From NCBI RefSeq assembly GCF_007971385.1, contig NZ_CP042434.1, positions 248,001 to 312,000 on the forward strand: DNA of 64,000 nucleotides, in the 5' to 3' direction. This document shows, piece after piece, positions 29,789 through 40,681 of the stretch; position 1 is the first letter of the stretch, and every line of letters begins with the position of its first letter. Origin of the DNA: Arachidicoccus ginsenosidivorans (lineage in GTDB: Bacteria > Bacteroidota > Bacteroidia > Chitinophagales > Chitinophagaceae). A model generated the notes under the pieces. It had not been told where the DNA came from. It searched no databases and worked only from the letters and a program-made list of their open reading frames with translations. Made by a program: the position numbers and the translations under genes.

Positions 29789-30256
29789 TTAGATTCTGAA
29801 GTGAGAGAACGCTTTATTTGCGTCAGCCATACGGTGTGTATCTTCTTTCTTTTTGAAAGCAGCACCTTCACCCTTACTGGCAGAAATAATTTCATTGGCC
29901 AGTTTATCCGCCATGGTTTTACCATTTCTTTCCCGGCTGAAACGGATTAACCATTTAATGCTCAGGGAAATTTTACGATCAGGACGAACTTCGATTGGAA
30001 TCTGGAAGGTTGAACCTCCGATTCTGCGGCTGCGAACTTCAACAGATGGGGTAACATTTGCTAAAGCTTTTTTCCAGATTTCATAACCATCTTCGTTAGT
30101 GGTTTTGGAAACCTTATCTACAGCATCGTAAAAAATTTTGATAGCCGTACTCTTTTTACCGCTCCACATTAAGTTGTTTACAAAACGGGTAACCATTTTG
30201 TCATTAAAACGAGCGTCGGGCGCTAATGGGAGCTTTTTGGCTTGGGATTTTCTCAT
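29789..30256 (-). CDS. rpsG: 30S ribosomal protein S7
   Basis: 155 residues with the S7 signature [20 protein letters not shown] near residue 14, then [18 protein letters not shown] and the C-terminal [14 protein letters not shown]. It binds 16S rRNA and nucleates assembly of the small-subunit head. It lies 28 bp after rpsL on the same strand, as in the str operon. The usual next gene, fusA, is absent: purH follows instead. Confidence 0.98.
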   Translation of the reverse strand: MRKSQAKKLPLAPDARFNDKMVTRFVNNLMWSGKKSTAIKIFYDAVDKVSKTTNEDGYEIWKKALANVTPSVEVRSRRIGGSTFQIPIEVRPDRKISLSIKWLIRFSRERNGKTMADKLANEIISASKGEGAAFKKKEDTHRMADANKAFSHFRI

Positions 30257-30284
30257 TATTTATCTAAAATCTGCTGTTATTCAA

Positions 30285-30665
30285 TTATTTTTTAACCTTT
30301 TCCTTCTTGGCACCGTATTTAGAACGGCTCTGTTTACGGCCTTTAACACCAGCTGTATCCAGACTACCGCGTACGATATGATAACGTACACCTGGCAGAT
30401 CTTTTACCCTTCCACCACGAATCAGAACGATGGAGTGCTCCTGCAGGTTATGGCCTTCACCCGGAATATAGGCGATTACCTCAATTTTATTGGTCAGACG
30501 AACCTTAGCTACTTTACGCAGGGCAGAGTTCGGCTTTTTAGGTGTAGTGGTGTAAACACGTGTACAAACACCACGACGTTGAGGACAAGCGTCTAATGCT
30601 CTGGATTTACTCTTGGCTTTGATTGTCTCGCGGCCTTTTCTTACTAATTGTTGTATTGTAGGCAT
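30285..30665 (-). CDS. rpsL: 30S ribosomal protein S12
   Basis: 126 residues beginning [13 protein letters not shown], with [13 protein letters not shown] near residue 40 and the decoding-site loop [10 protein letters not shown] near residue 88. It controls decoding accuracy at the A site. At the equivalents of the classical streptomycin-resistance positions the ordinary lysines are present (PKKPNS, and VKDLPG). A consensus promoter lies just upstream. Confidence 0.98.
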   Translation of the reverse strand: MPTIQQLVRKGRETIKAKSKSRALDACPQRRGVCTRVYTTTPKKPNSALRKVAKVRLTNKIEVIAYIPGEGHNLQEHSIVLIRGGRVKDLPGVRYHIVRGSLDTAGVKGRKQSRSKYGAKKEKVKK

Positions 30666-30696
30666 TCTAAATACTTAATATTTTTTTTACGGATTG

Positions 30697-30728
30697 CAAA
30701 GGTAGGTATATTATTCAAACAATTCAAA
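30697..30728 (-). promoter_or_regulatory. rpsL-rpsG promoter
   Basis: On the minus strand TTTG (30728-30725) is followed after 20 bases by TACCTTTG (30704-30697), an exact TAnnTTTG match. The box lies 32 bp before the rpsL start, leaving a leader of about 25 bases. Confidence 0.75.
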
Positions 30729-30880
30729 ATTTTATCAAAATAATATTGCTTCGAAAATATCCACACCTGTGTATATCTGTATTTTAAGTCTTGGTGCAAA
30801 TTTACATAAAAGCTACCTTATTATATATATGAACTGCACATTAATCAAAAAAACAATCCATAATACTTATACCTGCTTGA

Positions 30881-31387
30881 TTATAAGCAGTTTACCTTAT
30901 GTATTTTTAGATTTAGGTCATATTTTAAAGAAGAAGGGTCCGCAAACTTAAAACCACTTGAATCCGGTGTAATATCCCCATAACCTTCCACCAGATAATC
31001 AGCAATTGGTTTAAATGCCACTTCCCTTCTGCTAGTCATTCCTTCTGCACTAAATTGATAATCAGCCAGGAGTATTGAATCCTTTAGGACGCCCTCCAAG
31101 GTGCCGATATTTCGATCTTTTTCATGCAGTTGGTAGCGCATTGATCCAGTAAATTTGCTGGAATCCAGCCAGTTAATAGAAATGACAATCGTATCTCCCC
31201 TTTCCATCAAATTATAACACTGCCGCTCTCCTTTCTTATGAGGTGGTACTTGTTTAGCATCTTTTTGCTGGGAATCAGCTGTTTGACTATTTTGGTTGTT
31301 GCAGCCAGCTGCAATCATCAATATGGATAGACAGCCCGCTGCCAGTAGCTTGGAGTAATTGTATTTTCCGGGAATGGATATATGCAT
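30881..31387 (-). CDS. Predicted lipoprotein, function unknown
   Basis: 168 residues with a signal peptide and lipobox ILMIAAGC (lipidated cysteine near residue 29), then a low-complexity Q/S/N/D stretch. The folded part contains RQCYNLMERGDTIVISINW and a repeated strand pattern, and ends HKVNCL. Such small lipoproteins with a CYxxxxxxD-type start occur in Bacteroidota. I cannot name a family. It is transcribed toward rpsL with a 215-bp gap. Confidence 0.65.
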   Translation of the reverse strand: MHISIPGKYNYSKLLAAGCLSILMIAAGCNNQNSQTADSQQKDAKQVPPHKKGERQCYNLMERGDTIVISINWLDSSKFTGSMRYQLHEKDRNIGTLEGVLKDSILLADYQFSAEGMTSRREVAFKPIADYLVEGYGDITPDSSGFKFADPSSLKYDLNLKIHKVNCL

Positions 31388-31727
31388 TGCTATGGTATGG
31401 TATGGGGGTGAGAGAATGTTTAATGTAAAAGCTAACGCAATTTAAGGCACCCAGAGGTAAAAATACAATTTTACCTGGGAATTCTCTAAGTAAACCATCC
31501 TGCGCAATAGCCCAAAGCTAAGTTGAACGATTCATATCTTACTATTTAACTGAAATTGCGCTTATAAGAGGCTTTTATAGTACACAAAAGCACAATTAAC
31601 GTTTCGTATCCCCTGCATTAGTCTAGCTTCGTGTTCTCTTTACTCCACTTGAACGCAAATCAAGGCATCATAAGCAAGAAGTAGATTGCAGGCATCACCA
31701 TTTATCCTTTCTTAAAAAAATAAATTC
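31388..31727. other. Intergenic region, imperfect hairpin only
   Basis: It holds the divergent promoters of the lipoprotein and small membrane protein genes, none matching consensus clearly. An imperfect hairpin (about 31450-31480, CCCAGAGGTAAAA against TTTTACCTGGG) is the only structure seen. Confidence 0.4.
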
Positions 31728-31898
31728 ATGTACAAAAAATTATATAACACAGGAACAATGTTGGTCATCCTATGGATCGTAGGATATCTTCTTTTGGGCT
31801 TGGGAGGTTATTTTCACTTATTGATTCCTATTTTTATAGGTCTGTTTGTCGTTAGCGAAAATCAGAGAATGCGCAAACTGAAGGTCGTAAAGGCTTAA
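31728..31898 (+). CDS. Small membrane protein, DUF5670 / lmo0937-like
   Basis: A 56-residue protein: a short basic N-terminus (MYKKLYNTG), two closely spaced hydrophobic segments (TMLVILWIVGYLLLGLG and HLLIPIFIGLFVV), and a charged tail ending KLKVVKA. The layout, with a GG-type turn and HLL(I/L) in the second helix, matches the tiny lmo0937/DUF5670 membrane proteins, whose function is unknown. It has its own terminator, which supports it being a real gene. Confidence 0.7.
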   Translation: MYKKLYNTGTMLVILWIVGYLLLGLGGYFHLLIPIFIGLFVVSENQRMRKLKVVKA

Positions 31899-31909
31899 AA
31901 GCAACAATC

Positions 31910-31944
31910 GCCTTACCGGTTGTAATAATCAATAAGGCTTTTTT
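31910..31944 (+). terminator. Terminator after the small membrane protein gene
   Basis: The stem GCCTTA (31910-31915) with TAAGGC (31933-31938), extended by TTG/CAA inside, is followed by six T (31939-31944). Confidence 0.75.
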
Positions 31945-31976
31945 GTGAACCAGCTCATTGCTGGCAAGGTCGTGTT

Positions 31977-32036
31977 CATTTGCTTAAAAACAATGACGGG
32001 TGCTTTATAGCACCCGTCATTGTTTTTAAGCAAATG
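31977..32036. terminator. 28-bp perfect inverted repeat, bidirectional terminator-like
   Basis: Arms 31977-32004 and 32009-32036 are perfectly complementary over 28 bases around a TTAT loop. Within it the GC-rich stem is bordered by AAAAA and TTTTT, so it can end transcripts from both sides. It lies about 100 bp before miaE and 33 bp after another terminator. Confidence 0.75.
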
Positions 32037-32140
32037 CCAGATTTAAAGCCCTGCTTCTTAATGTGCTAACCGCAACCCAAAATTTATTATTTTGCAGGCT
32101 GTAATGATCATTTCTCAGCAGCAAATTATTTAACAAACCG

Positions 32141-32722
32141 ATGTTAGGACTCAAATTAACCACCGATCCCAGATGGGCCAATATTGCAGAAGGCAATCTT
32201 TCCGAGATATTAACGGACCACGCCTGGTGCGAACAAAAGGCGGCAACCAATGCTATTTCTTTGATTGCCAATAACTCAGAATATCCTGACCTGGTGAAGG
32301 CATTAACGGAGGTTGCCATGGAAGAGCTACAACACTTCCAGATGGTCACCCAACTGATCTGGGAAAGAGGGTATACACTCGGCAGAGAGAGAAAGGATGA
32401 TTATGTGGGCCAGTTGATGAAATTTTGTAAAAAAGATGGCAGTCGCAATGCTTCTTTTATTGAACGCCTCTTATTTTCTGCCATGATTGAGGCCAGGAGC
32501 TGTGAAAGGTTTAAATTACTTTCCACAAACATTAAAGACCCGCAATTAGCAAAGTTCTATTATGACCTGATGGTTTCTGAGGCGGGGCATTATACCTTAT
32601 TTCTAAATTTTGCCCGTAAATATACCGTAGACATAGATGTTGACAAAAGATGGCAGCAGTGGCTTGAGTTTGAATCTGTTCTGATTCAGTCATATGGCAA
32701 AAAGGAACATATTCACGGATAG
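32141..32722 (+). CDS. miaE: tRNA 2-methylthio-N6-isopentenyladenosine hydroxylase
   Basis: A 193-residue ferritin-like diiron monooxygenase that hydroxylates the isopentenyl group of ms2i6A at position 37 of tRNA. Diiron ligands sit in helices: DHAWCEQKAA near residue 28, MEELQHFQMV near residue 62, IEARSCERF near residue 115 and SEAGHYTLF near residue 147. The length fits. The gene stands alone between terminators. Confidence 0.92.
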   Translation: MLGLKLTTDPRWANIAEGNLSEILTDHAWCEQKAATNAISLIANNSEYPDLVKALTEVAMEELQHFQMVTQLIWERGYTLGRERKDDYVGQLMKFCKKDGSRNASFIERLLFSAMIEARSCERFKLLSTNIKDPQLAKFYYDLMVSEAGHYTLFLNFARKYTVDIDVDKRWQQWLEFESVLIQSYGKKEHIHG

Positions 32723-32871
32723 TCTTTCCTCTTTTTCCTTTTTCCTTTTTCTTCTTCCCTTTTTCCCATTGTACTAATAATCTTTAAATTAAAGTGCGCC
32801 AAAATCTTAACTCAGGATTTCTGGCGCACTTTCTTATTTAGTTTAATCTGGCCCCTTTTCTGATCTAATTA

Positions 32872-35390
32872 TTACAGGGCCTGCCCCATTAAGGGATCTG
32901 TCTTGCTGGCTTTTCCATCTTCCACCCTGCCTGCATACTGACAAATGATGCCGGATTTGGGATCGTGAATGGAGAAATCATACCAACCATAGCTCTTTTT
33001 AACGGGCCAGTGGATAACAGCATGATCTTTTGCCAGCAGCGTTAACGGTCTGCTTGGATTCCCATAACTATTGTCTTTCAATGTCAAATGCAGGGTTTCT
33101 TCGGTTGGATTTTTAATACTGATATCAAAGCCCTTCCCCGGTTTTGCATCATTTAGGTAAACAATACTGATTTCTGGCAGATAAGCTGCTTTTGTTTTTT
33201 CTGCTTTCCAGACCCTTAAAAAGCCGTTAGGCCCATGTAACTGGAGATTAAAATGATCCCCTTGCCAGTTGTCCAAGGACCAGTTATCCGTTAACCGATC
33301 GGCCGCTTTTACAGAATAATTACGTACTTTAAAATCTTCGGGGCTTCCTTGGCAGTAAGCTGCAAATGGTGATCCGGCCGATTGATCACCGAACAGCCTG
33401 TCTGCTGCCTGCATCTTTAAAATCAAGGCTCCTTCTTCTCTATTAAAATGAAGGTCAGCGTACAACTCATAGGGAAGTGGACAGGCGTTACGAATCCCAG
33501 GTTCCTGTTTGGGCTGGTAGGGTGAACTTTGCGGTTCCTGATTTAGTTTTACTATATCCTGATCTCCCATCAGGTGAAACCCGTCCGGGACCTCTTTGTC
33601 CTTTGCCTGCTGAATACTCCCTAAAAACGCATCTCTTTCTATAAAGGGCAGTTTACTCTCTTTGCGGTTAAAGGGCCGAAATACGGAGTGCAAATTGCCA
33701 CACATAGCCCTGCGCCAGCTGCCGATATTTTCTTCCTTGATTTCTCTGCCCGTCTTTTTGGATAGCCAGGATTCTATTAATTGCAAAACAGAGGTATGAT
33801 CAAAAATCTGAGAGTTCACCCAACCACCTCTTGTCCAGGGTGAAGCAATCATAAGAGGCACCCGATACCCCAAGCCCACGGGGCTCTGCCTGGCATAAGT
33901 TTTACGCCGCTCTCCTACTCTTAATATATCCTCTTCCAGGCTAACGAATTCATTTTCGATATCAAGTCCTTCTGAGGCCAAGCCGGTGGTCTTATCTTTG
34001 GGATTGGGGGCTACAAAAGGTGGAACATGGTCATAATACCCGTCATTTTCATCATAGGTCAGAATAAAAATCGTCTTTTTCCAGATTTCTGGGTTACTGG
34101 TTAGAATATCCATCGCCTCAGATACATACCAGGCGCCATACCAGGGTGAGCTGGGATGATCAGAAAATGCCTGTGGGGCAACCAGCCAGGAAACAGCCGG
34201 TAAGTCCCCGGAGCGCACATCTTTTCTGAACTGGTAAAAAACGTCTCCCTTAGGTGCCTTCATTTGTTTAGATTTGCCGCTTTCATTATCTGTATATCGG
34301 ATGGTATCCACCTGGTGATAGCAGGGATCACCAGCATTTATGGTAAAGGCTTTATTATGCAGGTTTTGAAGCTTTTGGGGTAGTTTTTTAAATGCTTCTG
34401 GGCTGTATTTTTCCACGGCCACTTTGGCATAGGATAGACTTCTTTCCATCTGGGCTATCTTCCTTTCCATTTTTTGTAATTCAGGCCCTGATAACTGATT
34501 TGACTTTTCCTTCGCCTTTTCAATTTCACCAGGCAAAGTCTTTAGATCCTGCAATACTTTGTTATAATGACCGGGGCTATAGCGGATACCATGCTGTTTA
34601 AACCATTCCAGTGGGTTATCTGTAAAGTTACCGAGCCAGAAATCCGCTGTCCCATTCATGCCATTATCCAGACTGACATCATTTTGGTAAACTTTCCAGG
34701 AAATGCCGGCCTCTTCCAATCTTTCAGGGAAAGTCTGCCAATCTGCTTCATTTGCGTAGTCTACATTTTCATTATCCACATTGGCCTGATTATTTTTCCC
34801 ACCTCTTAATTTGCCGGTAAAGAAAAATAAACGATTGGGCGTAGTGCCGGTAAGGGAGGAACAAAAATGCTGATCGCACACTGTAAAGGCATCAGCTAGT
34901 GCATAATAAAAAGGGATATCCTCTCTGGTGTAATGCCCAAGGGTCAAGGGGAGATTGCGATATTGTTTAATTCCCGATCTTTTAGCAATCAGCCATTTAT
35001 CAAAACCTCCATTATTGCGGGCATCTGTTTGATTGGTCCAGGAATGCGGCAAATTGCCCGTCCAGGTGGATCTTGTCTTTTTAATATCCAATCTAAAAGG
35101 TGCATAGGTCTGCCCCTTTTCATCCGTTTGCATCCAGACTTTATTGCCAATAGGTGTAGTGACCACTCTGGGATCATTATAACCCCTAACGCCCTGCAAT
35201 GAGCCCAGCAGATGATCAAAAGAACGATTTTCTTGCATGAGCAACACAATATGTTCTGCATCCATAAAGGTGCTTCCTTTTTCAGGATCTATTTCTAAGG
35301 CTCTTTTGATAGAAGCCGGAAGTGCCGACCATACACCAATGGCGCCCCCAGCATTCCTGCCTTTTTTAAAAACTCTCTTCTTGTATCCAT
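32872..35390 (-). CDS. plcC: Phosphocholine-specific phospholipase C (frameshifted near the start)
   Basis: An exported enzyme that cleaves phosphatidylcholine or sphingomyelin to phosphocholine and a diglyceride or ceramide. The N-terminus MDTRREFLKKAGMLG carries a twin-arginine signal. The frame then breaks in a C5 run (35345-35349). One extra base continues GGAIGVWSALPASIKRAL into the main frame and gives 839 residues, the family length. Conserved parts are HIVLLMQENRSFDH, CSSLTGTTPNR, WLVAPQAFSDHPSSPWYGAWY and the late metal-ligand region FDHTSVLQLIE. Two C-terminal beta domains follow. It lies 122 bp after susD on the same strand, which suggests it supplies or processes the SusCD substrate. 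Confidence 0.9.
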
Positions 35391-35430
35391 GTTTGTTTTA
35401 ATATTTTATTCAAATGCCATGTTTAAAGAA

Positions 35431-35454
35431 AACGCCTTGCTTTCACAAGGCGTT
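35431..35454 (-). terminator. Hairpin between susD and the phospholipase gene
   Basis: Perfect 9-bp arms (AACGCCTTG with CAAGGCGTT) flank a 6-base loop. On the minus strand TTTTCTTT follows. It can act as a partial terminator or processing site, so the phospholipase may be expressed at a lower level than, or separately from, susCD. Confidence 0.6.
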
Positions 35455-35512
35455 CAATATACATTCTATCCATTAATTTGCCTGCAATTTTAACAAGGCG
35501 CTTCTGGCCAGT

Positions 35513-37072
35513 TTATTTTAAAATCCACATCAGGTTATTTACATTATCGTTGCCACCAAACTGACTCTGAATGGCTGCCGCCACATTCTCTGCATTATGG
35601 TCCAGTTCATTTTGTGGATACAGCCATCTTTTAGGGAACCCTGTATTTGGCTGATTTTGATTGGTAGCCGTATTGAGTTTAAATACTGGATAACCGGTAC
35701 GCCGGTTTTCAAACCAGCCATTGTTATTCGCATCTTGCATAAAACCAGCGATATATTCCTGGGTTATAATCTGTTCAATTTGCTGTTCAGTCGTTCCTGT
35801 CAATTTAACGGTTGGCAAAAAACTAGTGATATATTCATCTGTTATTGGCATACCATGCGTATACTTATCACCTGTATTTGCTTTAAGGAAGTTCATGTTG
35901 GCCCGAATCCCATTTTCAAAATATGTTTCGGCATCTGAAGCAGGTAACCAGCCCCTGACGGCTCCTTCTGCAAGCACAAATTGTAATTGCCAGTAATTAA
36001 ACAGGCCTACAGGCTCTGCATTAAAGAGATCCACGTAACGATTATTGACATCACAAAAAAGGTCATTATCATGTGCAAGTTTCACCTGATTGATTGGATC
36101 AGAGGCCTCTACTCCCACATAAGCATTATAGTCATCTGCGCCCAGCCCGCCTGCTATCTTGGCCGCAGCTGGTTCTGCAAAATAAAAAAGACGCCGATCC
36201 TTTGTTGTTTTCAGTGGTTCAATCAGATTTCTGCCAATGACCGGATAAATCACAAAGGAGTTCACCTGCACCGGCGTATTGGACCAGGGATAGCAAAGTC
36301 CACCTGCATTCTGATAAGTCACTGCAAAGTTATCATTAATTGAACTCATCAGATTTCTGGTAGTAGCTATTGTTTTAAAACGTTCCTTTACTTTTAAATC
36401 CGGATCATCTGTATGTTTATAGAGTTGTATCAGTACATAAAGTTCAAAACTATTGGTGAGTTTCTGCCACTTACTAACATCTCCATCGTAAATAAAATCC
36501 CCTTCAAAATTAGCGCCTTTCCCAAATAACATGTTCGCACTGTCCAGCTCATTTAAAATGCCGGCAAAGACCTCCTTCTGACTATCATATTTCGGCTTAA
36601 TGACGCCATCTGACTCTCCTTTAATGGCCTCGCTATAAGGAATATCTCCAACAGTCATTGTCGTATAAAAAAACTCCCAGGCACGGATAAAATGCCCCAA
36701 TGCTTCATATGAGGGTTGTGTACCATCCGTCAGATCCGCGGCATAGTCCAGCATGACCGGCACGTTTCTTAAAACTTCCAGTCTGTCAAAATCTGTTCTC
36801 CCAATCTTATTGTATTGCGAACCTTCCTGCTGTTCGGTCCAAAGTATAGATTTATCCATCATAAATGGCTGCATAAAAGTCTTAGTCCCACTTATGTCAG
36901 AGGACGTGATAGAGGCAATCATACTGGTTGCCAGCGCAGCAGCACTGGTACTGGTTGACTTGTCCGGATTGGTGTTGATTTCATCAAAATTTTTGGTACA
37001 GCTACCCAGCAGTAATCCGGCGGCCAAAAATATAAATATCGTTTCTGATATGTATTTAAATATTGTTTTCAT
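35513..37072 (-). CDS. SusD/RagB family nutrient-binding lipoprotein
   Basis: A 519-residue surface lipoprotein with lipobox LLLGSC (cysteine near residue 25) followed by TKNFDEINTNPDKS, the usual start of the SusD-like 2 group. TPR-rich helices include FIRAWEFFYTTMTVGDIPYSEA, and the C-terminal part contains QEYIAGFMQDANNNGWFENRR. SusD proteins form the lid over the SusC barrel and bind the substrate. It starts 44 bp after the SusC stop, in the standard order. The ligand is not readable; the downstream phospholipase C is the best clue. Confidence 0.93.
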   Translation of the reverse strand: MKTIFKYISETIFIFLAAGLLLGSCTKNFDEINTNPDKSTSTSAAALATSMIASITSSDISGTKTFMQPFMMDKSILWTEQQEGSQYNKIGRTDFDRLEVLRNVPVMLDYAADLTDGTQPSYEALGHFIRAWEFFYTTMTVGDIPYSEAIKGESDGVIKPKYDSQKEVFAGILNELDSANMLFGKGANFEGDFIYDGDVSKWQKLTNSFELYVLIQLYKHTDDPDLKVKERFKTIATTRNLMSSINDNFAVTYQNAGGLCYPWSNTPVQVNSFVIYPVIGRNLIEPLKTTKDRRLFYFAEPAAAKIAGGLGADDYNAYVGVEASDPINQVKLAHDNDLFCDVNNRYVDLFNAEPVGLFNYWQLQFVLAEGAVRGWLPASDAETYFENGIRANMNFLKANTGDKYTHGMPITDEYITSFLPTVKLTGTTEQQIEQIITQEYIAGFMQDANNNGWFENRRTGYPVFKLNTATNQNQPNTGFPKRWLYPQNELDHNAENVAAAIQSQFGGNDNVNNLMWILK

Positions 37073-37116
37073 CTTGTGTTTTTACTTTGTTTAATAATCA
37101 ATCAGGCAATGGTGGA

Positions 37117-40100
37117 TTAGAATCCTATACGGATATTCACACCAATCATGCGCTGTGATGGGGCGTTCAAATCTTCTCCGTCATTATCAGGATCGGAGTA
37201 CTTGAACCCGGTGAATAAAAACAGGTTTTGTGCAGTAAGGGATAAGGAAGCATTTTTAATGCCGGTTTTCTTCCCAAACCATTTTTCTGTAGGGACTTTA
37301 AATCCTATAGAGAGTTCTCTTACTTTAACAAAGGTCTCATCGAAATAACCATGATTACCACCACCTGAGAGGGATTGCTCATAGTCCTGATAACCTACTT
37401 CTACGTCATTTTTAGCGTATTTTCTGGTATCACTGGTAATTCGACCATATTTATCATAACTCACTTCGCCGGATACGATTTTCACGCCTTGTCCCACGTA
37501 GTTGTTCTTTCCGTTAACCACCTGGTCATAACGCCATTTGGTATCGGTCTCAGGACTGGCCCCTGTTTCAAACATATCATCCCAGATATCATCATACATG
37601 ATACCTCCAATACGGCCATCAATATTCAATCCGATAGAAATGCGCCCTATTTGGAAATCATTGATCCATCCAAAGGAGAAATCAGGGTCACCATAGCCAA
37701 TTTTAGACTGATAATCACTCTCTACTGGAAATCCAGATTCGTGAATGATATTGCCCTTTGGATCCCTTAACCAGTCATAGATTAGGTAGCTATCCACCCT
37801 GGCACCTTTTTTTGTCCAAAGGTTATCGGAGGAATAAACAGGATCCAGTTGTACATAATATCTATGCTGTTTAGAGTAGTTTAAGGTTGAATGCCATTCA
37901 AAATTCTGATGTTTGATAATTGACCCATCTACCGTGATTTCCAATCCACGGCGTGCAACTGTCTCATCGGTATTGACCAGCGTTGTCTCAAAACCAGAGG
38001 CCTGTGAAATATCTACTGATTGTTGTCTATTATAATACAGTTTGCTATAATAGGCAACATCAAAGTGCAGTCTGTTATTCAACAAATAGGCTGCCGTCCC
38101 AAACTCCCAGGTTCTGGTAGAGGAGGGCAATAAATCTGAAGGAAGCAAAGAGTTGGGATAGCTGGAACTGGTCAACCCCCAAGAAGAACCAATTCCATAT
38201 AAACGGTTGGTCGCATAAACGCCTGCCATGTCCTTATCTACCGCCCAGGATCCCCGGAGTTTCCACATATTTACCACCCTTGGCAGATGAAAAAATTCTG
38301 AAAGAATAAGGCTGGAGGAAACCGAAGGATAAAAATAGGATCGTTCTGAAGCGGGTTGTGTGGAGCTCCAGTCCTCTCTGGCAGTCAAATCAACAAAAGC
38401 AGCACTTTTCCAGTTTACAGAGGCTTTCCCATACAAACTATTCACCTGTTTTTTCCAGGTTCCATAGTAATTGGTAATGGAGTTTACCCCGACTGCAGTA
38501 GAAGGAATAGCGTTGGCCAATGAGTACCAACCCGGTTCCTGCAGTCCATTGGCCGTTTTAGCGCCAAATTCTCTATCCTTATAATAATAGATACTACCAC
38601 CACCCAAGGCGTCCAGTCCAAAATCGCCGAATTTCTTATTGTAGGTCAGGATCAGATCACTGTTGAGACTATATCCCCACATTTCATTCATGCCATACAT
38701 CCCTTTGCCATTCCAACTCCAGGAAAACGATCCGCCACTGGAACCCCCTCTGGTGGAATTAATCCCTGCCGGATTACGTACGGTTTCTTCGTTGCTGTAA
38801 TAATCATACCCATTACGAAGCATCAATTTAAGGTCCTTGGTAAAATGATAGTTGGCCACCAGACTTGCATTGAGCTTATTTTGCTCCAGTCCATCGAGCT
38901 TTTCATTGGCAATCAAATATGGATTATCATACCAGGCCTTATACAACCAATTCTGCTTAACATTTGGTGTAACCCAATAATCCTTGTAATCTCTTATATC
39001 GTAATCAGGACCCGTCCAGACGAGTATCTGGTATAAATAGCCTTGCGCATTATAGCCCCTTCCCCAAATCTGCGGAGCGGTCTGACGGGTATATCCCATA
39101 TGTCCTTCTAAATCAAATTTGTCGCCCATTTTGATCTGGCCGCTCATCGTATAATTAATGATATTCAAATTCTCATTAGGAAACTGTCCCTTGTTATAAA
39201 CATGGTTAAGTCCGGCTCTAAAATAGCCATTTTCTCCGCTTTTGGTAACACTGATATTATTACTGGTGACTATACCTGTCTGCATAAAATTCTGCAGGTT
39301 ATTTTTTCCACTTGATACAAGTGGCATCATTTCTTCCTGTTTAGTCTTTGGATTCCACTGGATGGCAGAATCACCAATATCCAGTTTTGGCCCCCACACA
39401 TAATCTGTGGATATCTTGCCATTTTGGCCATGGGCATAAGATGTCTGCACTTTAGGGATGGCAAGGTAACCCAAATTAAACATTGTATTGCTGTTGATCG
39501 TTACTGATAAGCCGCCATTTTTTGTACCTTTTTTAGTGGTGATCATAATCGCGCCGTTAGACCCTCTGGAACCGTATAAGGCAGCAGCAGTGGACCCTTT
39601 TAACACACTCATTTCTGCAATATCATCAGCTGGGATATCCCTAAGAGACACATTTCCATAAGGCACCCCATCAATTACCAAAAGAGGGCTCTCTCCTCTT
39701 AATTGAATATTGGGCGTCTGATTGAACTCCGTGGAGTTGCGAACAACTAACCCTGCAACATGGCCGGTCAGTGATGTCCCGATATCCACCCCTTTTACCG
39801 TCTGAACCTCATCACCGCCTACTTTCTGAACGGCATATCCAAGTGCCTTTTCCTGGCTTTTAATCCCCAGGGCGGTGACGACGATATCATTCATCTGATG
39901 GGGTTGTTCAGTCAACTGGATCGTAATTTCCGTTTGATCACCAACAGAAATCTCCCTGGTTACGTACCCTATAAAACTAACGACTAAAACTGCCGTTTTG
40001 GGGTTTTGCAGCTGTATGGAAAATTACCTGCCCCGTCCGTAATTGCGCCTTTCCCGGTTCCTTTTACCAGGATAGCAACGCCATTTAACGCGACGCCAGC

Positions 40101-40583
40101 TCTATCCGTTACATGCCCTTTTAAAGTTGTTTGCTGTGGCACTTCCGGCGTAACAACTTCATTTTGAGATGGACGCTTGAACTCCCGGCGGACAAAAATC
40201 GTTTTCTTCTTAATAACAAAAGCTAATCCCTGCTGACTAAGTATTTGTGTAAGGGCGGCTTTTAACGGTTGTTTGGTCAAGTTCAGTGAGGACAATTCTT
40301 TTCCTTGAATATCAGCATTTTTATAAAAAAAGCTATATCCAGTTTGTTGCTCTATATTTAAGAAAGTTTGTTTTAAACTAATAGAGGATGCATGCAGGGT
40401 CACTTCCTGTGCATAACCTTTGGCCTGCACCTGAGTCAGCGCAAACAATAACATAATAATAGTCAGTCGCATGACGAGTAAAATTTGACGGGAATGAACC
40501 ACCTTCCGTTGTACTATCAGATGGTGGACAGTATTTTTTTCCATACTTTTGTAAGAGTTTGAAGTTAAAAATTCGGTTTTCAC
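37117..40583 (-). CDS. SusC/RagA family TonB-linked outer-membrane transporter with STN domain (frameshifted)
   Basis: A TonB-dependent importer of about 1,155 residues. The order is: signal region; STN domain (ISLKQTFLNIEQQTGYSFFY), which contacts an anti-sigma factor in transducing receptors; CarboxypepD_reg domain (LKGHVTDRAGVALNGVAILV); plug (VLKGSTAAALYGSRGSNGAI, the SusC signature); and barrel ending MIGVNIRIGF. The frame breaks in an A4 run at 40020-40023. One added base gives NFSIQLQNPKTAVLVVSFIG. A start at 40544 (MEKNTVHH) is equally possible. The STN domain and the FecR and sigma genes upstream indicate surface-signal autoregulation. Confidence 0.92.
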
Positions 40584-40681
40584 ACACAGAATGGTTAATT
40601 TTAGACTTTATGGCCGGATTGTGTTCGCAGCACCTCCGGCTTTTTTGTCTTTTTCATTTTTATGTTTTTTTCATAGCTTGT

